Below are positions 37,301-50,490 of a stretch of 64,000 nucleotides of DNA, piece after piece; the stretch's first letter is position 1; every line of letters starts with the position of its first letter. Under the pieces are notes generated by a model. The model saw nothing but the letters and a program-made list of their open reading frames with translations, searched no databases and was not told where the DNA came from. The translations under genes were made by a program, and so were the position numbers. Origin of the DNA: Torymus aiolomorphi (lineage: Eukaryota; Arthropoda; Insecta; Hymenoptera; Torymidae); the NCBI GenBank assembly GCA_036365515.1, contig CM070875.1:3011001-3075000 (forward strand), written 5' to 3'.

Positions 37301-40090
37301 TGTGCGACGTAAGCAACACTTTTATTTCAAAAATTCTTAACCTCTATAATTCAAGTCCCTTATATGCGTGGAGCTCGCGTCCCACGGCAACCTGGTTTTA
37401 ATAATTATTTAAATAATCGTTTTGTTCATTTTTTCATGTGTACATGACTCCCTTATACCTATGCATGGACCTCATATCCCCCGCCTACTTGGGTTTAAAA
37501 ATTGATTAAATAGTTGTCTTGCTTATTGTTGCACGTCTACGTAACTCCGTTATATGCGTGGACCTCGCGTCCCCCGGGTACTTGGGTTTAATAATTATTC
37601 AAATAATCGTTTTGTTTATTTTTTTCATGTCTACGTGACTTCCTTATATTATGCGTGGACCTCATATCCCTCGCCTACTAAATTTTCTATCGTTTAACTC
37701 AGATAATTATTTAAAAAACAACCATTTTTTAGTTAAAGGCCATAAAAAGTATGTATAAAATAAAATTCTAATGCATAACTTTTTTCAAATATTTTTAAGT
37801 TTGTGCCTCATGGGTTTGGGATTTTTGAGATTTTGCCGCCCCCCAGATGCTGCCGCCCCTACGCCATGCGTTGGTGGCGTAGGCGGTAATATGGCCCTGC
37901 TCTTCAACAGCACCACCAATAGCACACCTAGTGGGCAGTGATTCGCTTGGCACGTGCCTCCTCAGTTTTAAAATCCTAGAATCCCATTAGACAATTCCAG
38001 TGCAAGGTTAATGGTTACACCAGAATTGGCTAATGGCATTGTAGGATTTTGAAACTGAGGGGGCACGTTACACGCAATGTCCATCAGGTGTACAAACGCG
38101 AAAAACTAAAAGATATATCCGTACCCTTGAACATCCTAAAACCCATTACATGCCCACTATATCGCCAACCGAGTTAGTCTCTCGGACAAACACGCATCTC
38201 TCCTCTGCCAACTTTTTCGCCCCCTAATCCCACTACTTCTCCCTCATCCTCTTACAACGGTTCTCTTTAAAAAAAAAAAAGGAGAAAAAGAAACATCAAA
38301 TTTCGCGCAATCTCATCACAATACCATTATACATCCCACCCCATTCATCCTATATAGCCCTTCCCCTATATCCTTTACATCAAAAGCCGGCCAACAAATA
38401 GATACTTATAAAATCCTCCATACAGATCCAACAAAGAAGCCGCACGAACAGAGCGAAGAAAAAACCCCCCCTTTGCGTTATATATCGACATAATACCCCC
38501 GTCCTTCGTTACAAAGAACCTCTCTCTCTTTCAAATCCGCCAGGCCACGCATGTGCCCCGCGCACACGTGCATCCTTGCACATATATATAATCCTCACCA
38601 AGCGACAATTCCATGAACATTAAAGGCAGCCCGGCAATGACGAGCATGACGGTAAAGGGTAGTAGGAAGGCACCACCGCCGTTCGAGTAGCACAGGTAGG
38701 GGAACCTCCAGACGTTCCCCAGGCCCACGCTGTAGCCCAGCAGGGACAGCAGAAAGTCGAACTTGCCGGTCCAGGTACCGCGCTCCGGGTGCTCGTCCTC
38801 GCCGCCCTGCAGCGGCGCCTGGCTGTTCGCCACCGAGAACTTGTCCTCGTTCTGCAATCATCACATATATTTAAGTAAACTGCACGTGTGTGTGTGTGTG
38901 TGTAAGGTGCGCGCGCAGCCAGGGTATATAGTGCATAATTAGGTTGGCTGCTGCTGCTGTTGCTGCGTCTCGAGCGCTCGCAATTATACGCGCGAGAGGT
39001 TCGCGCGAGGGAAAAATATTCATGAGCGCGAGTATAAGGGTGTGCTTTGTGCTTTTTTTTCCTTTTTAAAGCGGGGAGTTTCGCGGAAAAGGCTGTGTTA
39101 TATGTGTATAATCTGACGCTCGCGTTCTGCGGCTACGGGAAGAGAGGTTTGAAAGCTTTTCCCCGACGCCGCCGCCGGGGGAAAAAAGGGTGTGTCGCGT
39201 ATCGCGTGGTTGATATATACGTGTACATTTTCGCTTGCTCATTCTCTGTAGTGTTTTTCACCTGTAAACTTATTCAATCTCTCTTAAAAGTGTAATTTCG
39301 AGGATACCTTAATAATGTAATTTATAAGACGCGTTCCAAACAAATTAAAATACAAAAGCTCGTAATTAAAAATGCACTTGTCAGCTACTGTATACGTGTA
39401 CCCGTAGATTAAATCCCTGGCTCTGCCCATCCATCCGCACTCTCATACACACATAACATACTACGTGAAATCGAACGAGACATGTAATATTTGCACCGAG
39501 TATCCAGACATGAGGATCAACAAAATTGACTGCGCGCATTACGATGAGGCTCATTGCGCATACAACGCTTATCAAGGATCAATTTTCATTAATAAATCCG
39601 CGCCTGCGGCGGCCACCTCGCGCGCGCGTGTGATCGATGTAATCAGGAGAGAGAGAGAGAAAGGGAAATCTTGGCAACGTTGTGTGGGAGGGGAAAAGTT
39701 CGAAATAGCTGGTCAAGTTCAGTATAGGCGTGTAAACAGAAGAAGATGAAGGGGGGAGAGGAGGGAAGTATATTGCTGCCAGTAGTCGCAACCAAGAGTC
39801 GGTCCGACCGTGCCTCCCATCAGCAACATACACGAACGCGGGGTGGTGTGTGTGTAAGCTCGCGATCCGGTCTCAACTGGTTCGCACAAGAGCGGTGTAT
39901 CTATATATATACACATATTCAGGACATTGCTATCGTCGAATATAGGACATTTTTTATACCGCTCGCTCCTCTGATAAAGAATGCTGTAGTCGTTCTTTTT
40001 TTGTTCATTTCCCGTGAAGCAATTCTGGAGTGGTGTTGATTTACACGAAGCCATATAAACCGGCGGCGTTATAAGATAAATTATTCAAAT

Positions 40091-40124
<34 letters not shown>

Positions 40125-40884
40125 CCGAAGGGGTCGTCGGATACCATAATATAGACACGCGTTCATAAAAATTTATATGTTCAATATTACGTACGCGCGT
40201 ACGTATGTACATTTTCATGCTCGTTATTACACACACACACACACGCGCGCTGTTTACCCCCGCACATATATTACTTCGTTTCCCAGCACTCGCGCGAGAC
40301 ACGTGACACCCGCTTGCGCAACCATGCTATACCCGCCACCAGATTTAATTCACTCTATATATACGTTAACTATGCCGCAAACGTCACCAGCCTATATACT
40401 CGCTATAGATATATAAAACCACCGTCTTACCATCATCATAACCCAAAAGTCGAAAAGAAAAAGAACCGAAACAAAATCACGTATCACAGTCCCCTCCACT
40501 ATATACTTTTTACACTATTACTACTACTATACTACTACTATACCAGCGCTCTGGCTATGGGTATGAATCATGCGCGTGCTGAGGGTGTCCCGTGTGCCCC
40601 TCGCGCATCCTACATCCCAGTCCTTCACAATCCTCGCTCTCTCCCCTCTCTCAAAAAATCGATGGGCCGCTCTCGCGCGGACGCGCGCGCGCGCGCGCGC
40701 GCGCGCAAGTGTAGCTCCCTCTCTCTCTCTCGCTCTTTCTGTCGCGCGTCTAAGATAATGTCCATTCCATCATCGCTTCCCCTTATTATTATTATAATTA
40801 TTATAGGCGTATGCATATATGTATAAATATACGTACGTCCCAGCAGTCGAGGTACGGCCGGATCCGTGGGGACGAGTCCTCCAT
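25387..40884 (-). CDS. SLC6 neurotransmitter:sodium symporter, glycine-transporter type
   Basis: Ten exons join in frame with GT-AG sites: 40884-40837, 38851-38599, 35056-34898, 33906-33699, 33390-33219, 31741-31385, 30746-30537, 30456-30115, 29343-29145 and 25592-25387 (717 aa). The start at 40884 follows an in-frame upstream stop. TM1 carries the [20 protein letters not shown] core (residues 59-78) of the Na+/substrate site. The second extracellular loop has the Cys163/Cys172 pair with family spacing and three N-glycosylation sequons (NMT, NST, NFT). TM6 reads [20 protein letters not shown] (322-341), the AWGG form typical of glycine transporters. The cytosolic tail has the family-like [11 protein letters not shown] and then a glycine-rich segment. 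It should be a plasma-membrane Na+/Cl- coupled transporter of glycine or another small amino acid; the exact fly orthologue is not settled. The introns contain transposon-like elements. Confidence 0.9.
26090..27115. mobile_element. ~1-kb fold-back (nested inverted repeat) element
   Basis: Pairs of inverted segments share one centre near 26600. From outside in: ATCTACCTGAAA (about 26105) with its complement at about 27097; GGCTGGCAGC (about 26297) with GCTGCCAGCC at 26947; AAGTACAC..CGATTATT (about 26375) with its complement at about 26870; about 48 bases around ACTAGTGGCATAAGTTGCAC (26458) with 26801; and a central perfect hairpin with 25-bp arms (26565-26589 and 26594-26618) and a GATA loop. 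No ORF is present. The whole reads as a decayed palindromic fold-back transposon or hairpin MITE. Confidence 0.65.
28987..29120. repeat. (CA)n microsatellite, interrupted
   Basis: CA dinucleotide tract of about 130 bases with a few CCA and TA interruptions. Confidence 0.95.
31253..31338. repeat. Compound (TA)n(CA)n microsatellite
   Basis: A TA tract to about 31274 passes into a CA tract of about 64 bases, within an SLC6 intron. Confidence 0.95.
31742..33218 (-). other. SLC6 intron
   Basis: The 1.5-kb intron is bounded by a GTGAGT donor at 33218 and a cctctttcag acceptor. It holds AT-rich sequence and a moderately GC-rich patch at about 32400-33100, with no recognised gene. Confidence 0.6.
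36079..36990. repeat. Two-copy dispersed direct repeat
   Basis: TTAAAAAAGTGATGAG occurs at about 36083 and 36715. Each is followed about 45 bases later by GATTGGTC and further downstream by a GCGCG-centred palindromic word (at about 36520 and 36950). The two copies are offset by about 633 bases and strongly diverged. The element type is not identified. Confidence 0.4.
37065..37899. mobile_element. 835-bp non-autonomous hAT-type element with 8-bp target duplication
   Basis: The element begins CAGGGCCGGATTACGG and ends as the reverse complement of CAGGGCCATATTACCG. It is flanked by an exact 8-bp duplication CTCTTCAA (37057-37064 and 37900-37907). CAGGG-type termini and 8-bp duplications are diagnostic of hAT transposons. 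The interior has six copies of a ~32-bp motif around GGTCCACGCATATAAGGGAG: two in plus orientation (about 37166, 37261) and four inverted (about 37353, 37446, 37543, 37637). No transposase ORF remains. Confidence 0.88.
38852..40836 (-). other. First intron of the SLC6 gene
   Basis: The 2-kb intron runs from the GTACGT donor (40836) to the gattgcag acceptor. It is CpG- and microsatellite-rich, including (AG)n at 40092-40122 and a (CG)n run at 40681-40707. ORFs within are compositional artefacts. Confidence 0.65.
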
Positions 40885-41486
40885 TCTGGAGCAGTCGCCC
40901 TCCTCCCGGAGCTCCAGTTGTTCCTGCTGCTGTTTCGTCGTCGTCGTCGTTTTGACTGCTGCCCGCGCGCACGCCGGATCAATCCTCGGCTCTTCTGCGC
41001 TTCATGCTTACTGTATCAAGGAGGAGGAGGTAGGAGATGGTTGGCAACGAGGTGCTGCTGCTGCTCGGTGACGGGGGTAGTTCCCCGTACTCGCCGCACA
41101 TGCCGCGCGCGAGCGCGCGCACACCACCGTACTATGCTCTCTTTCTCTCTCGCTCTGATGCACGCTGTGTCTTCTTCCCCCTTTCTTCTTTGTCCTTATG
41201 GGCTCTTCGAATATAACGCGTGTGGATGTGTGGTTATCGTTGGCCGTGTACTACGAGACAGAGGCTGCGCTGAGTGACATCTGACCTTGGCAGCCCGCGC
41301 GGCTAGCACCACCAACACTACTACTACTACTGCGAGCAGCGACTCCGTCTGGAGAAGGCACTACTTCCATCGGGTCGACCTTGAAATCTCCCTTCCAAAT
41401 CCCCGGATCAGCTGTATATATCTTCTCTCTGTTCCGCGCTATCGCACACCACATACACACCTAATTCTTCTCTTACTGGTCGAGAT

Positions 41487-41518
<32 letters not shown>

Positions 41519-42208
41519 GCACCTGGTGCTGGAGCACACTTGTGTCGCACACCCTCTTCCCTCCCGGGAAAGGAGTACAAAACTGAGCGCTCTCGGTACG
41601 TATAGTGGAAAAACACACAGATGTATAGCAGCGACGAGCACGTTTCTCTGTGTGTGTGTGTATATGTGTGAGAAAGAGAGAAAAGATATACGAACGAACC
41701 CCGGACGGCCTGCAGTCAGCCGCCGACGCGACAACGACGACTGAGAGCCGCTGCTGCTTCTAGCGCTAGAGCTCGCGTTTCCCCCGCGCTGCTTAGGGGG
41801 CGCGAACGGCGGCTGACGGCGGCGGCGGTGGGGTGGTGGTAGGCGCGATCGATATTACTGCTCCTGCGAAACCTTGCACCCTTTCGCGTGTATATCCCTC
41901 CCCCGGAGCGGCAGTAGAGGCCACGAGCACGCCTCCTTCTCTATCCCTCCCTCGAGCTAGCTGGCTGGTTGGTATCCCCTCTCCCCGCGAGAGGAGAGAT
42001 TTATGCCTCATTCAGCTAACGACGTATCTTTTATTCTTCCGCGCGGCTGTGCGCTCGTGGTGTGAGGAAATCGGTGTCTATACACACATACACGAGGATG
42101 TAGAGGTGTAGGGTGTTTCTTCGGGGGGGATTCGGGGTTAGAGAAACGGGTGTATATAATGCGAGTGGATGCACTTTCGCTCTCTTTTTTGGCAGAAGAA
42201 GAAGAATG

Positions 42209-42241
<33 letters not shown>

Positions 42242-42745
42242 GGATATAATAGGCTGGGCCCCGCGGGGATATGTAAGATTTAATATATTCACGCAAGAGA
42301 GAAAGCGGGAATTGATACGTTCGATTATTTTGCCGGCGGAGCAGATGCGATATTAGCCCCACGCATGTACGTGTGTGTGTGTGTGTATGTGTGCGTGTGT
42401 GTGTGTTTGTGTGTGGTTTGAGTAATGGGCTTAGAAATTGTCCTAGCTCGCTGGTGATGTATTAATGGACGATGGAAGGGCAAGAGAGGCTGCGGCGGAG
42501 TTGTTGTTTATGGGCTGTGTGGTTTGGAAGTTTTGAATAATTTTTATAGAGGTGTACAAGTATAATAGCAATAAAAATGAAAAATTTGTTTATATATACC
42601 GGAGATACGAAACGCTGGTTAATCATCGTAATGCGGAGAGATAGATAGATTCAATTTTCCAAATAGACCGTGGGAGAAAAGCGCTCTGATTAAAAAGAAA
42701 ATATCTAAATTCTCCCCGCGAGTTTCAATGCATACTCAAAAGAGA

Positions 42746-42779
<34 letters not shown>

Positions 42780-43141
42780 CTCGACTGAAGGAACCGGCCA
42801 CGGCCGCTACTCTTCCACCTTTTGATACACCGCGCGGGAGAGAAAATCTCTCTCTTTCCCCGATCAAAATTCGCGATCTCAGCCGGCCCCAAAATAGCCC
42901 GCTGCTGCAAAATAAAAGGAAAAACATGGAGAGAGAGAGAGAGACAAAGAAAGAGAATGAGATAGATAGTGGACCTGTGCCTCCGCGGAAGAAAAGCGAA
43001 CGGCGCGCCCGTCGACGAGATAAAGACATACCCACACATGTAGCAGCGAGAGAGCATTAGAAGTCGAAAGGGTAGAATACTGACGTACAGATACCGTAGC
43101 TGTATGTGTGTATGTATGTATGTATGCATGCACCCTCTCTC

Positions 43142-43172
<31 letters not shown>

Positions 43173-44331
43173 TTCGGAGAGGGAAAGCGCCGCTCGGGGG
43201 ACGGCAGTGTGGCATCGATCAGCCTCTCTAGAGAGAGGGAGAGATTCAACGCGCCGCGGCGGCGGCGGCGACGGCGGCAGCGGCTCTGGGCCAAGGTGTA
43301 TTGATCATTTTCAGATAGGCGCCCCTCACTCTCTCTCTCGCTCCCTCGTGCTCGTACTATATACACGAGCGAGCGAGAGACGGAGACCTCGGAGGATTTT
43401 CGGGAGAGAGGATCTCTCGGCCGGTCGATATCATCCCCGAACCTACTACTACTACTAGTCGCTGCTGCTTTTTTCGCCCCGCCAGCTCTTCCGGTATATA
43501 TATATAGGGACGCGCCCTCGCGTATGTGTGTGTGTTGGCTTTTTTTTTCGCGCGCGCAAGTATATAGCTCGTAGGTCAGCGGTTAGGAGTAACTATCTCT
43601 CATTCCTTTTTTTTTTTTAAATGTACAGGCGTCAGCGAAATTATCGGCTGAAGCGGCCGAAAATTCGCGGCGACAAAGGCCAAGAGTATAACAGAGTAGA
43701 CGCTATGACGACCACGACGATGATGAGGATGACGGGAGAATCGAAGGCAGTTACGGTTCAGCGGAATTTAGGACTGGCGCTTTTTCGCGAGAGGCGTAAT
43801 TGTGTATCCGGAATCGATATTAGGGGGGATATAACCGATCATGCGTTTTCCTTGGGAATCATAATGCCGCGCGATGGCTGATACGGAATATCAATACGCG
43901 AGAGAGGGACGTGGCGAAAAAAGTGTGGGTGGCGGAGATGTATAGAGGTCTCATTCGCGGGAAAATGAGAGTTGATAAGTTGGGGGGTGGGGGGGGGTGC
44001 TTGCGGTACAAAATAGGTACGGCAGTGTCTTACCATACTCAGGCTCGTACTACTGAACTCATTCGGAAGAGGTCGGGGCGCACACGTGAACATATGGTTT
44101 TTATCGCCGTTTCGAACATGGTCCCGCGATTATTTTGTCTATTAAATACTCTCGAGTTTTACAACTTTTATTTAATTGCAAAACCTACTAATACCTATCA
44201 CAAAAGATACACCCATATATAAAACCGTTGTAGATACTCACTAAACATTCGATTCAATAAAACGCATTTCCGCAGCCCCCTATGCACCCTCGTTCCTAAC
44301 TTCATCCCACCCGATTGAATAGGCGAAAGAG

Positions 44332-44422
<91 letters not shown>
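44332..44422. repeat. (GA)n microsatellite
   Basis: Purine dinucleotide tract of about 90 bases. Confidence 0.96.
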
Positions 44423-44424
<2 letters not shown>

Positions 44425-44950
44425 ACTCGCGCATAGATTCGCGCAGTGGCCGAAGGTCGCGAATCTTAGAACCCGCTAGTTTTCCGATATTCTCTCTCCG
44501 CATCTCTCCTCTCTGTGAAGTAATTAAACAGCGCATTAACGAACATTTACCCCATTACGCGATCCTGCGACCAATTGAACCCTACTATATATATATACAC
44601 CAAAAACTTTTCCATTCCGTCACACGCTCGAAATTAGATTTATACACAATACGTCCCAGGCGAATCTCGCGCTCGAATTTATGCAAATCTATCGCCCTCA
44701 TCATCGATTCCCACCTAAGAGAAAGAGAGAGAAAGAAAGAGAAAGAGAGAGAACCCGGGGGTATAAATCAGCCATAAACCTCGGTCGCACGCAACGCGAT
44801 GGAAAGCTCGGAGCAGCGTAGGCGACTCGAGCAAGAATAATTTTAGATCTCGAACGACTCATCGGAATCACGAAAACCCCCTATACTTATACCCCACTGC
44901 TCGGCTATTTAATTTAGCTCCGCGTTCGGCGCATAGCGGAGAGAGAAAAC

Positions 44951-45129
<179 letters not shown>

Positions 45130-46674
45130 GGAATCGCGGGGGGCGCGGATGTGAGGTGAAGGTCGTCGTCGTCGTCGTCGCACCGTTGTAAAGTCGGTCG
45201 TTTTATATACATTTTTTTTTTCGTGACGCGCAGTTATAATACTTTTATTGGCGGGCAAGGCATTGATTAGAAACCTGTATACGCGTGTCGCAGCTATTTA
45301 TATATGGGATATATAATCGAGGGAGACAGTGAGAGCGAGTTTTGGGGTGTGTTGACCGCTCTTATTCGCGACGCTGCGAAAATAGGGGATTTCGCGCGCG
45401 AGAACGAGGGGTGCAGCGAAATATTTATAATCTATCGGCAGCTGTAGCTCGGTTCGAGTGGATAATTAGATCGCACACGAGGGAGAACACGGGGTTTGTG
45501 TCGTGTGGAAGTTGAAAAATTGCATGGCATTGTTTTTTTTTTTTTTTTTAAGAAAAAGGGACCTTGGGTTCAAGTGTAAAAGGGAGCGTGAATCGAAGGA
45601 ATAAAACGGCGTCGTGTCATGGGGAGGCAAATTTATTCGTCGATGTATTTTTTCTTTATAATATATAGTGAATAAATCATTCATTAATATGTATACTCGC
45701 GTGAAGTATAAATAATACAGTAAAAAATAAATTTGCCTTTAAAATGCTTTCTTGAATGATGCACGCGAATGGATATGGGTTTTCCCCGCGCTGTAATGTT
45801 TACAATGTAAGGTGTTTATGTCGCGCGACACAAAACGCACACTGCAAAGAAATCGACCTGCAATATTATGTCTGTAATGTAGTTGTGATAATATTCTGTA
45901 CGTGTAATAATATAGTTGCGATAAAGTTGAAATTCCATTACGAATAAAATATTTTCATCGAGCGCGCGCATTCCCCCATCGACGTGTTGTTAATAGATCT
46001 AAATATAGAGGGTTCTGAGACTGCAGGCATATAATGCAGTATATAGGTAAAAGGGTACTTTTAAAGCATTACACGCATAATTATCTCTTAAGTGTGTAAA
46101 CAGGGTAATTAATTACTCGTTAATAAGTTTCTTTATAGAGACATAATTAAATTAGGGCTTTTTTTTATTTTTCAATTTCTGGTCCCATGTATATATATAT
46201 ACATATACATCATGTATGTATGTTCATCGCAGCATAAAAATGCAAAGTACGAGGGAGTGTAAAAAGATGGTTTCCCTCATTATGGGCGCGAAGCGGGAGA
46301 CGTTGAGAAATTTCTTAATTTCCTATAAATATATATAACTATGAGTATTACTTAGTTGCGAATGTATTTATTTTTTATACATAGTCGGCAGAGTTTCGTT
46401 TGTTAGCGAAAACTCTACAACTCTGAAATATAAACTTACTTTTTCCTGCGTGAAAAGTTTTCTTCGCGTTATATATAACACATGACTAGACACATATAAA
46501 TACGTTTAAAAGGCAAGTAAATTTGTATATGCAAAGCGTGAGGACATTTTAATTTAAGAATTCATTAACTTATAAATGCAGCCAAAATTTGAAATAAATA
46601 ACTTTTTACCTGTTTTAAATTACATTTTTCATATTTTTTAGAAAATTCCAAAACATTTACAAAATTTCCCTCTC

Positions 46675-46675
<1 letters not shown>

Positions 46676-46719
<44 letters not shown>
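46676..46719. repeat. (TC)n microsatellite
   Basis: CT dinucleotide tract of about 40 bases. Confidence 0.95.
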
Positions 46720-46721
<2 letters not shown>

Positions 46722-48044
46722 CTCTCCTCTTATTCTGTTACTAAAATCTACGGGATCAATTGTAAGAGACCTATTATACGGCAGCTATCATATAATGTCA
46801 AGAATCGAAATAACACGTTTCTACGTTAGTACAGCGGATTGTCGCAGTGTGGCTACATGTTTCTAGTTAATGAAATCATTTTACGCGAGCACAAATAACA
46901 CCCAAAAGACATCGATCTCTATCAATCGGTTTCCCTTCGTGTAGGTATTAGGATGTAGGTTAAGTTAGGTGGTGGGCTCATATATAATCATGTGGTATAT
47001 TAGCATATTAGTATCTTATCTGCTTATAAAACTTATAATAATATCAAGTATAGTACATTATGCGTAGGCTAGTTTATATGATAAGTGTGTGAATGAGTAC
47101 GATTTATCGCTTAATACTTTTGAATGATGTGAAGAGTTAATTGCCTTAACGTCAATTGCTAACATTACAAATTTTTGGTAGCGCCTCACGGCGCTCATAA
47201 ACTTTGCAAACAAAATTCCTTTCTAGAAACGCAGAGCTGTTTGAAGCACGAAAAGCTATTGATCTTCTGAAAAGATTGAAGTTTTGCACGAATTTTAGTA
47301 ATGTATGAATATAAATGTGACTTACAAATTGCTTGAATCGAAATGGCTTTTATATAGACGCTGCACAAAAGAGAATGATAATGACTTTTATAAGAACTGC
47401 GGCTGCGTTTTAAACTTTTTAATAGGCCACGCCACTATATTTAATTACTGTATTTATGACAACTATAATCAAGCTCGTGGGTAATTAAACTTCATACCGT
47501 GTGAAGACTATTACACATTACAATAACCGCGTATATACGATTCGACGGCTAAATCGATTAATGGTAGTACGTACGTCAGCCATACAATGACTTGATGAAA
47601 ATAAATGTATCGAGTGCTGCTGTTATAAACAACCACTTAAAAATTTTATTTACGAAGATATTGAGAGCTACATAAAAGATGTTCATGAATTCAGGTGTAA
47701 TTTCGCGTATAATGTGTGACGCACTTTGAATATACTATATAAATTTTCAGGGCAAATGATTAAATTGAATTGCGTCATACAAGTCCTGTATTTTTAACTT
47801 AACGGCAATTATGTACCTATTTTCATACACATGCTAACTTTAATGAATAATGCATATAAAATTACAAATTTATCCTATACACATTACGAATTAATGCATT
47901 GTGTATTGGCCATTTCCATAATTCGATGAACCACAGCCACAACAACAACAACAACAACTACCACCCGTCCCACGAACGATAATTACAACAACGGGACATC
48001 GTTTCATTAAAACTACATTCTTCTCTCGCATCCCAATACAACAT

Positions 48045-48245
<201 letters not shown>

Positions 48246-49054
48246 CATCTCATCAATCGCCCTCGTTCTCTCTCCAAATAGACATAAACAGACACGCGCG
48301 CAAAGCGAAACAATTTTTCCCCGATGACGACCGCCCGCGGGTACACTATATACCTCGCGACACACGTGTCAACGTGTCTCTCTTCCTCTCATCTGCACGC
48401 ACTCCGTTTCATCGCCTCGACGCAGATACAGAGAAAGAGAGAGAGAGAGAGAAAAAGGAGAAAAGGGAACAAATCGGGCGAGCGCGCAGGCGATTAATAT
48501 ATTAGTCGCCGCGGGGAGACGGAGGAATTCATTTCTATTAAACTTCGATTGGACAATATACATGTATAACGTTGTTACATACGCTCGATATATATCCAAG
48601 AGAGAGAGGCCGAGCGTAGCCGCAGTATATGTAGTCGGCAGGATGTTCGCGGGCACGCGCTCGAGGCTCATTTTCTGTCTTATCAGCGCTTCTCCATCGG
48701 ATTCTCGATTAGCTTCGACCCCTCCCTCCCTCTCTTCGTCGTCGCTATATACACACACTTTAGTCACCCTCCTCAGGAGAGAGAAAGAGCGCATGTCTGT
48801 ACACCCTTTTTCACCCTCCCACTTCCCAGCCCCTCCGAGTCAATTTCCTCAATTACATTCGATCCTTTCTGTGCACGGCTATATATATACTCCTCGCACA
48901 CACACACACACACACACAGCTTCTTTTCTTTCTTGCCTCTATGCCTCTCTGCTTGATGGCTCGGGTTATCTTGCTCTCGAACACTTTTAGGGCTAATTCG
49001 ACAGCCGCGTGTGTCCCTGCGGGCTATATATTTCGGTCTGCTTTATTTTATTCG

Positions 49055-49162
<108 letters not shown>

Positions 49163-49380
49163 AGTAGACTGTACTAAGCTTTCCTCTTTTTTTTTTTAAT
49201 TTTTATACCCTCATCGATTGGTATACGACATATACATAATATATATCCTTTCTTTCATTGAATAAAATGATATTAGGCCGTATGTGTAAGGGAGATCACG
49301 CGAGCCCGCACAAAATTTTCCACGAAATGGTGCTTCCGGGGTCTTTTTTCGAAAGGACAGTCGTAGAGAGAGGGTGAGAG

Positions 49381-49413
<33 letters not shown>

Positions 49414-49730
49414 CGGCTATTAGGAATAACAAACGGTAGTTTGCGAAACGACGGTGGTTCGGGGTAAAAAGCTATATATACTAATGCCGCAAATAAACGC
49501 TCGCGTTGTACAAAAATTAATTACAAGGGAGAGAAATTTTCCAGCCGGGGAGCGGTATAGGTGTGTTGGAACAGCTGAAATTAGACGGGCGGCCGCGCCG
49601 CGTTGTTGTATACAATTGTATAAAATTTATTGCGAATTCGGTCGAGCGCAGTGTGCTGGCGTTTGGTAGGTGTTTTTGGTGAATATTATTTTTACAATTA
49701 GTTGGCAATTATATTAGAGAGAGTGCTTAA

Positions 49731-50490
49731 CCCCTCCTACTGAAAAAGCCCACGTGGCTCCCACATGGTCCCATATGGCTCCCATATGGGACCCATGTGA
49801 GAAATTGCTGCGGGAACCATATGGGACCCATATAGGGTCCATGTGGGACTAACTTATGGCATAATTTTTAAATAAACTTAATGTTTTAATGATAATTTAT
49901 TTAAAAAATATAACACTGAGTGAAGCTTTTTGATTTTGATTTTGAAAAAAATAATTTTCATTATTATCATAATAAATATATTTTTTAAAGACTAAACCTA
50001 TACAAAAAAATTTCAATTTGCTTTCCTTTTTCGTCTGCAATATTTTTTAAATAATTTATTAATAAATAATAAGTTTATTTAAAAATTATGCCATAAGTTA
50101 GTCATATGGGACCCATATAGGATCCATGTAGGACTCACATGGGGTCCATGTGGGAACCATATGGTTCCCACAGCAATTTCTCACATGGGTCCCATATGGG
50201 AGCCATGTGGGAGACATGTGGATCCCACATGCGTCCCATATGGCTCCCATGTGGGCTTTTTCAGTAGGGCCTTAACTGGTGCGACTTTTACAACTTTTCG
50301 TGCCAAAACTGGTAGCCGTAAATAATAATTCTGATGTCAGATTCAGCGACCTCAAAAACAGTTGTATACCAAGTTTTGTCCAAATCCGTTGAGAATTGCA
50401 AAAGTTATTCAAATATGTACATATATGATCCATTGTCAGATTTGGCACGACTTTTTTTTGTACACATATGATCCATTGCCAGTTAAGGGG
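49731..50490. mobile_element. TTAA-flanked piggyBac-like MITE, split by another MITE
   Basis: The outer ends are TTAA|CCCC (49727-49734) and the reverse complement of TTAACCCCTTAACTGGC at 50478-50494. TTAA lies at 49727-49730 and 50491-50494. Removing the inner palindromic MITE restores a left end reading CCCCTTAACTGGTGCGAC, which matches the right end CCCCTTAACTGGCAATGG at its first 12 bases. GTCGTGCC and its complement also occur inside each arm. The restored outer element would be about 225 bp, close to the 230-bp MITE at 24426. Confidence 0.6.
49735..50269. mobile_element. ~535-bp palindromic MITE with ~150-200-bp arms
   Basis: The arms begin CCTACTGAAAAAGCCCA and end as its reverse complement TGGGCTTTTTCAGTAGG. 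They continue through a ladder of CCCATATGGG / CCCATGTGGG words and close with ACTTATGGCATAATTTTTAA and its complement. The central ~200 bases are AT-rich. Flanks suggest a 2-3-bp duplication (CC or CCT) inside the outer TTAA element. There is no ORF and the superfamily is not recognised. Confidence 0.75.

Larger units (their letters stand above)
35057..38598 (-). other. SLC6 intron with poly-G tract and repeats
   Basis: The 3.5-kb intron contains a 16-base poly-G run (about 35408-35423), a two-copy direct repeat (about 36079 and 36712) and the hAT-type MITE at 37065-37899. No coding sequence is recognised. Confidence 0.6.

Noticed and set aside
42725..43366. 213-codon minus-strand ORF
   Set aside because: Composed of microsatellite-derived Ser-Leu and Arg-Glu runs joined by arbitrary sequence; no family resemblance.
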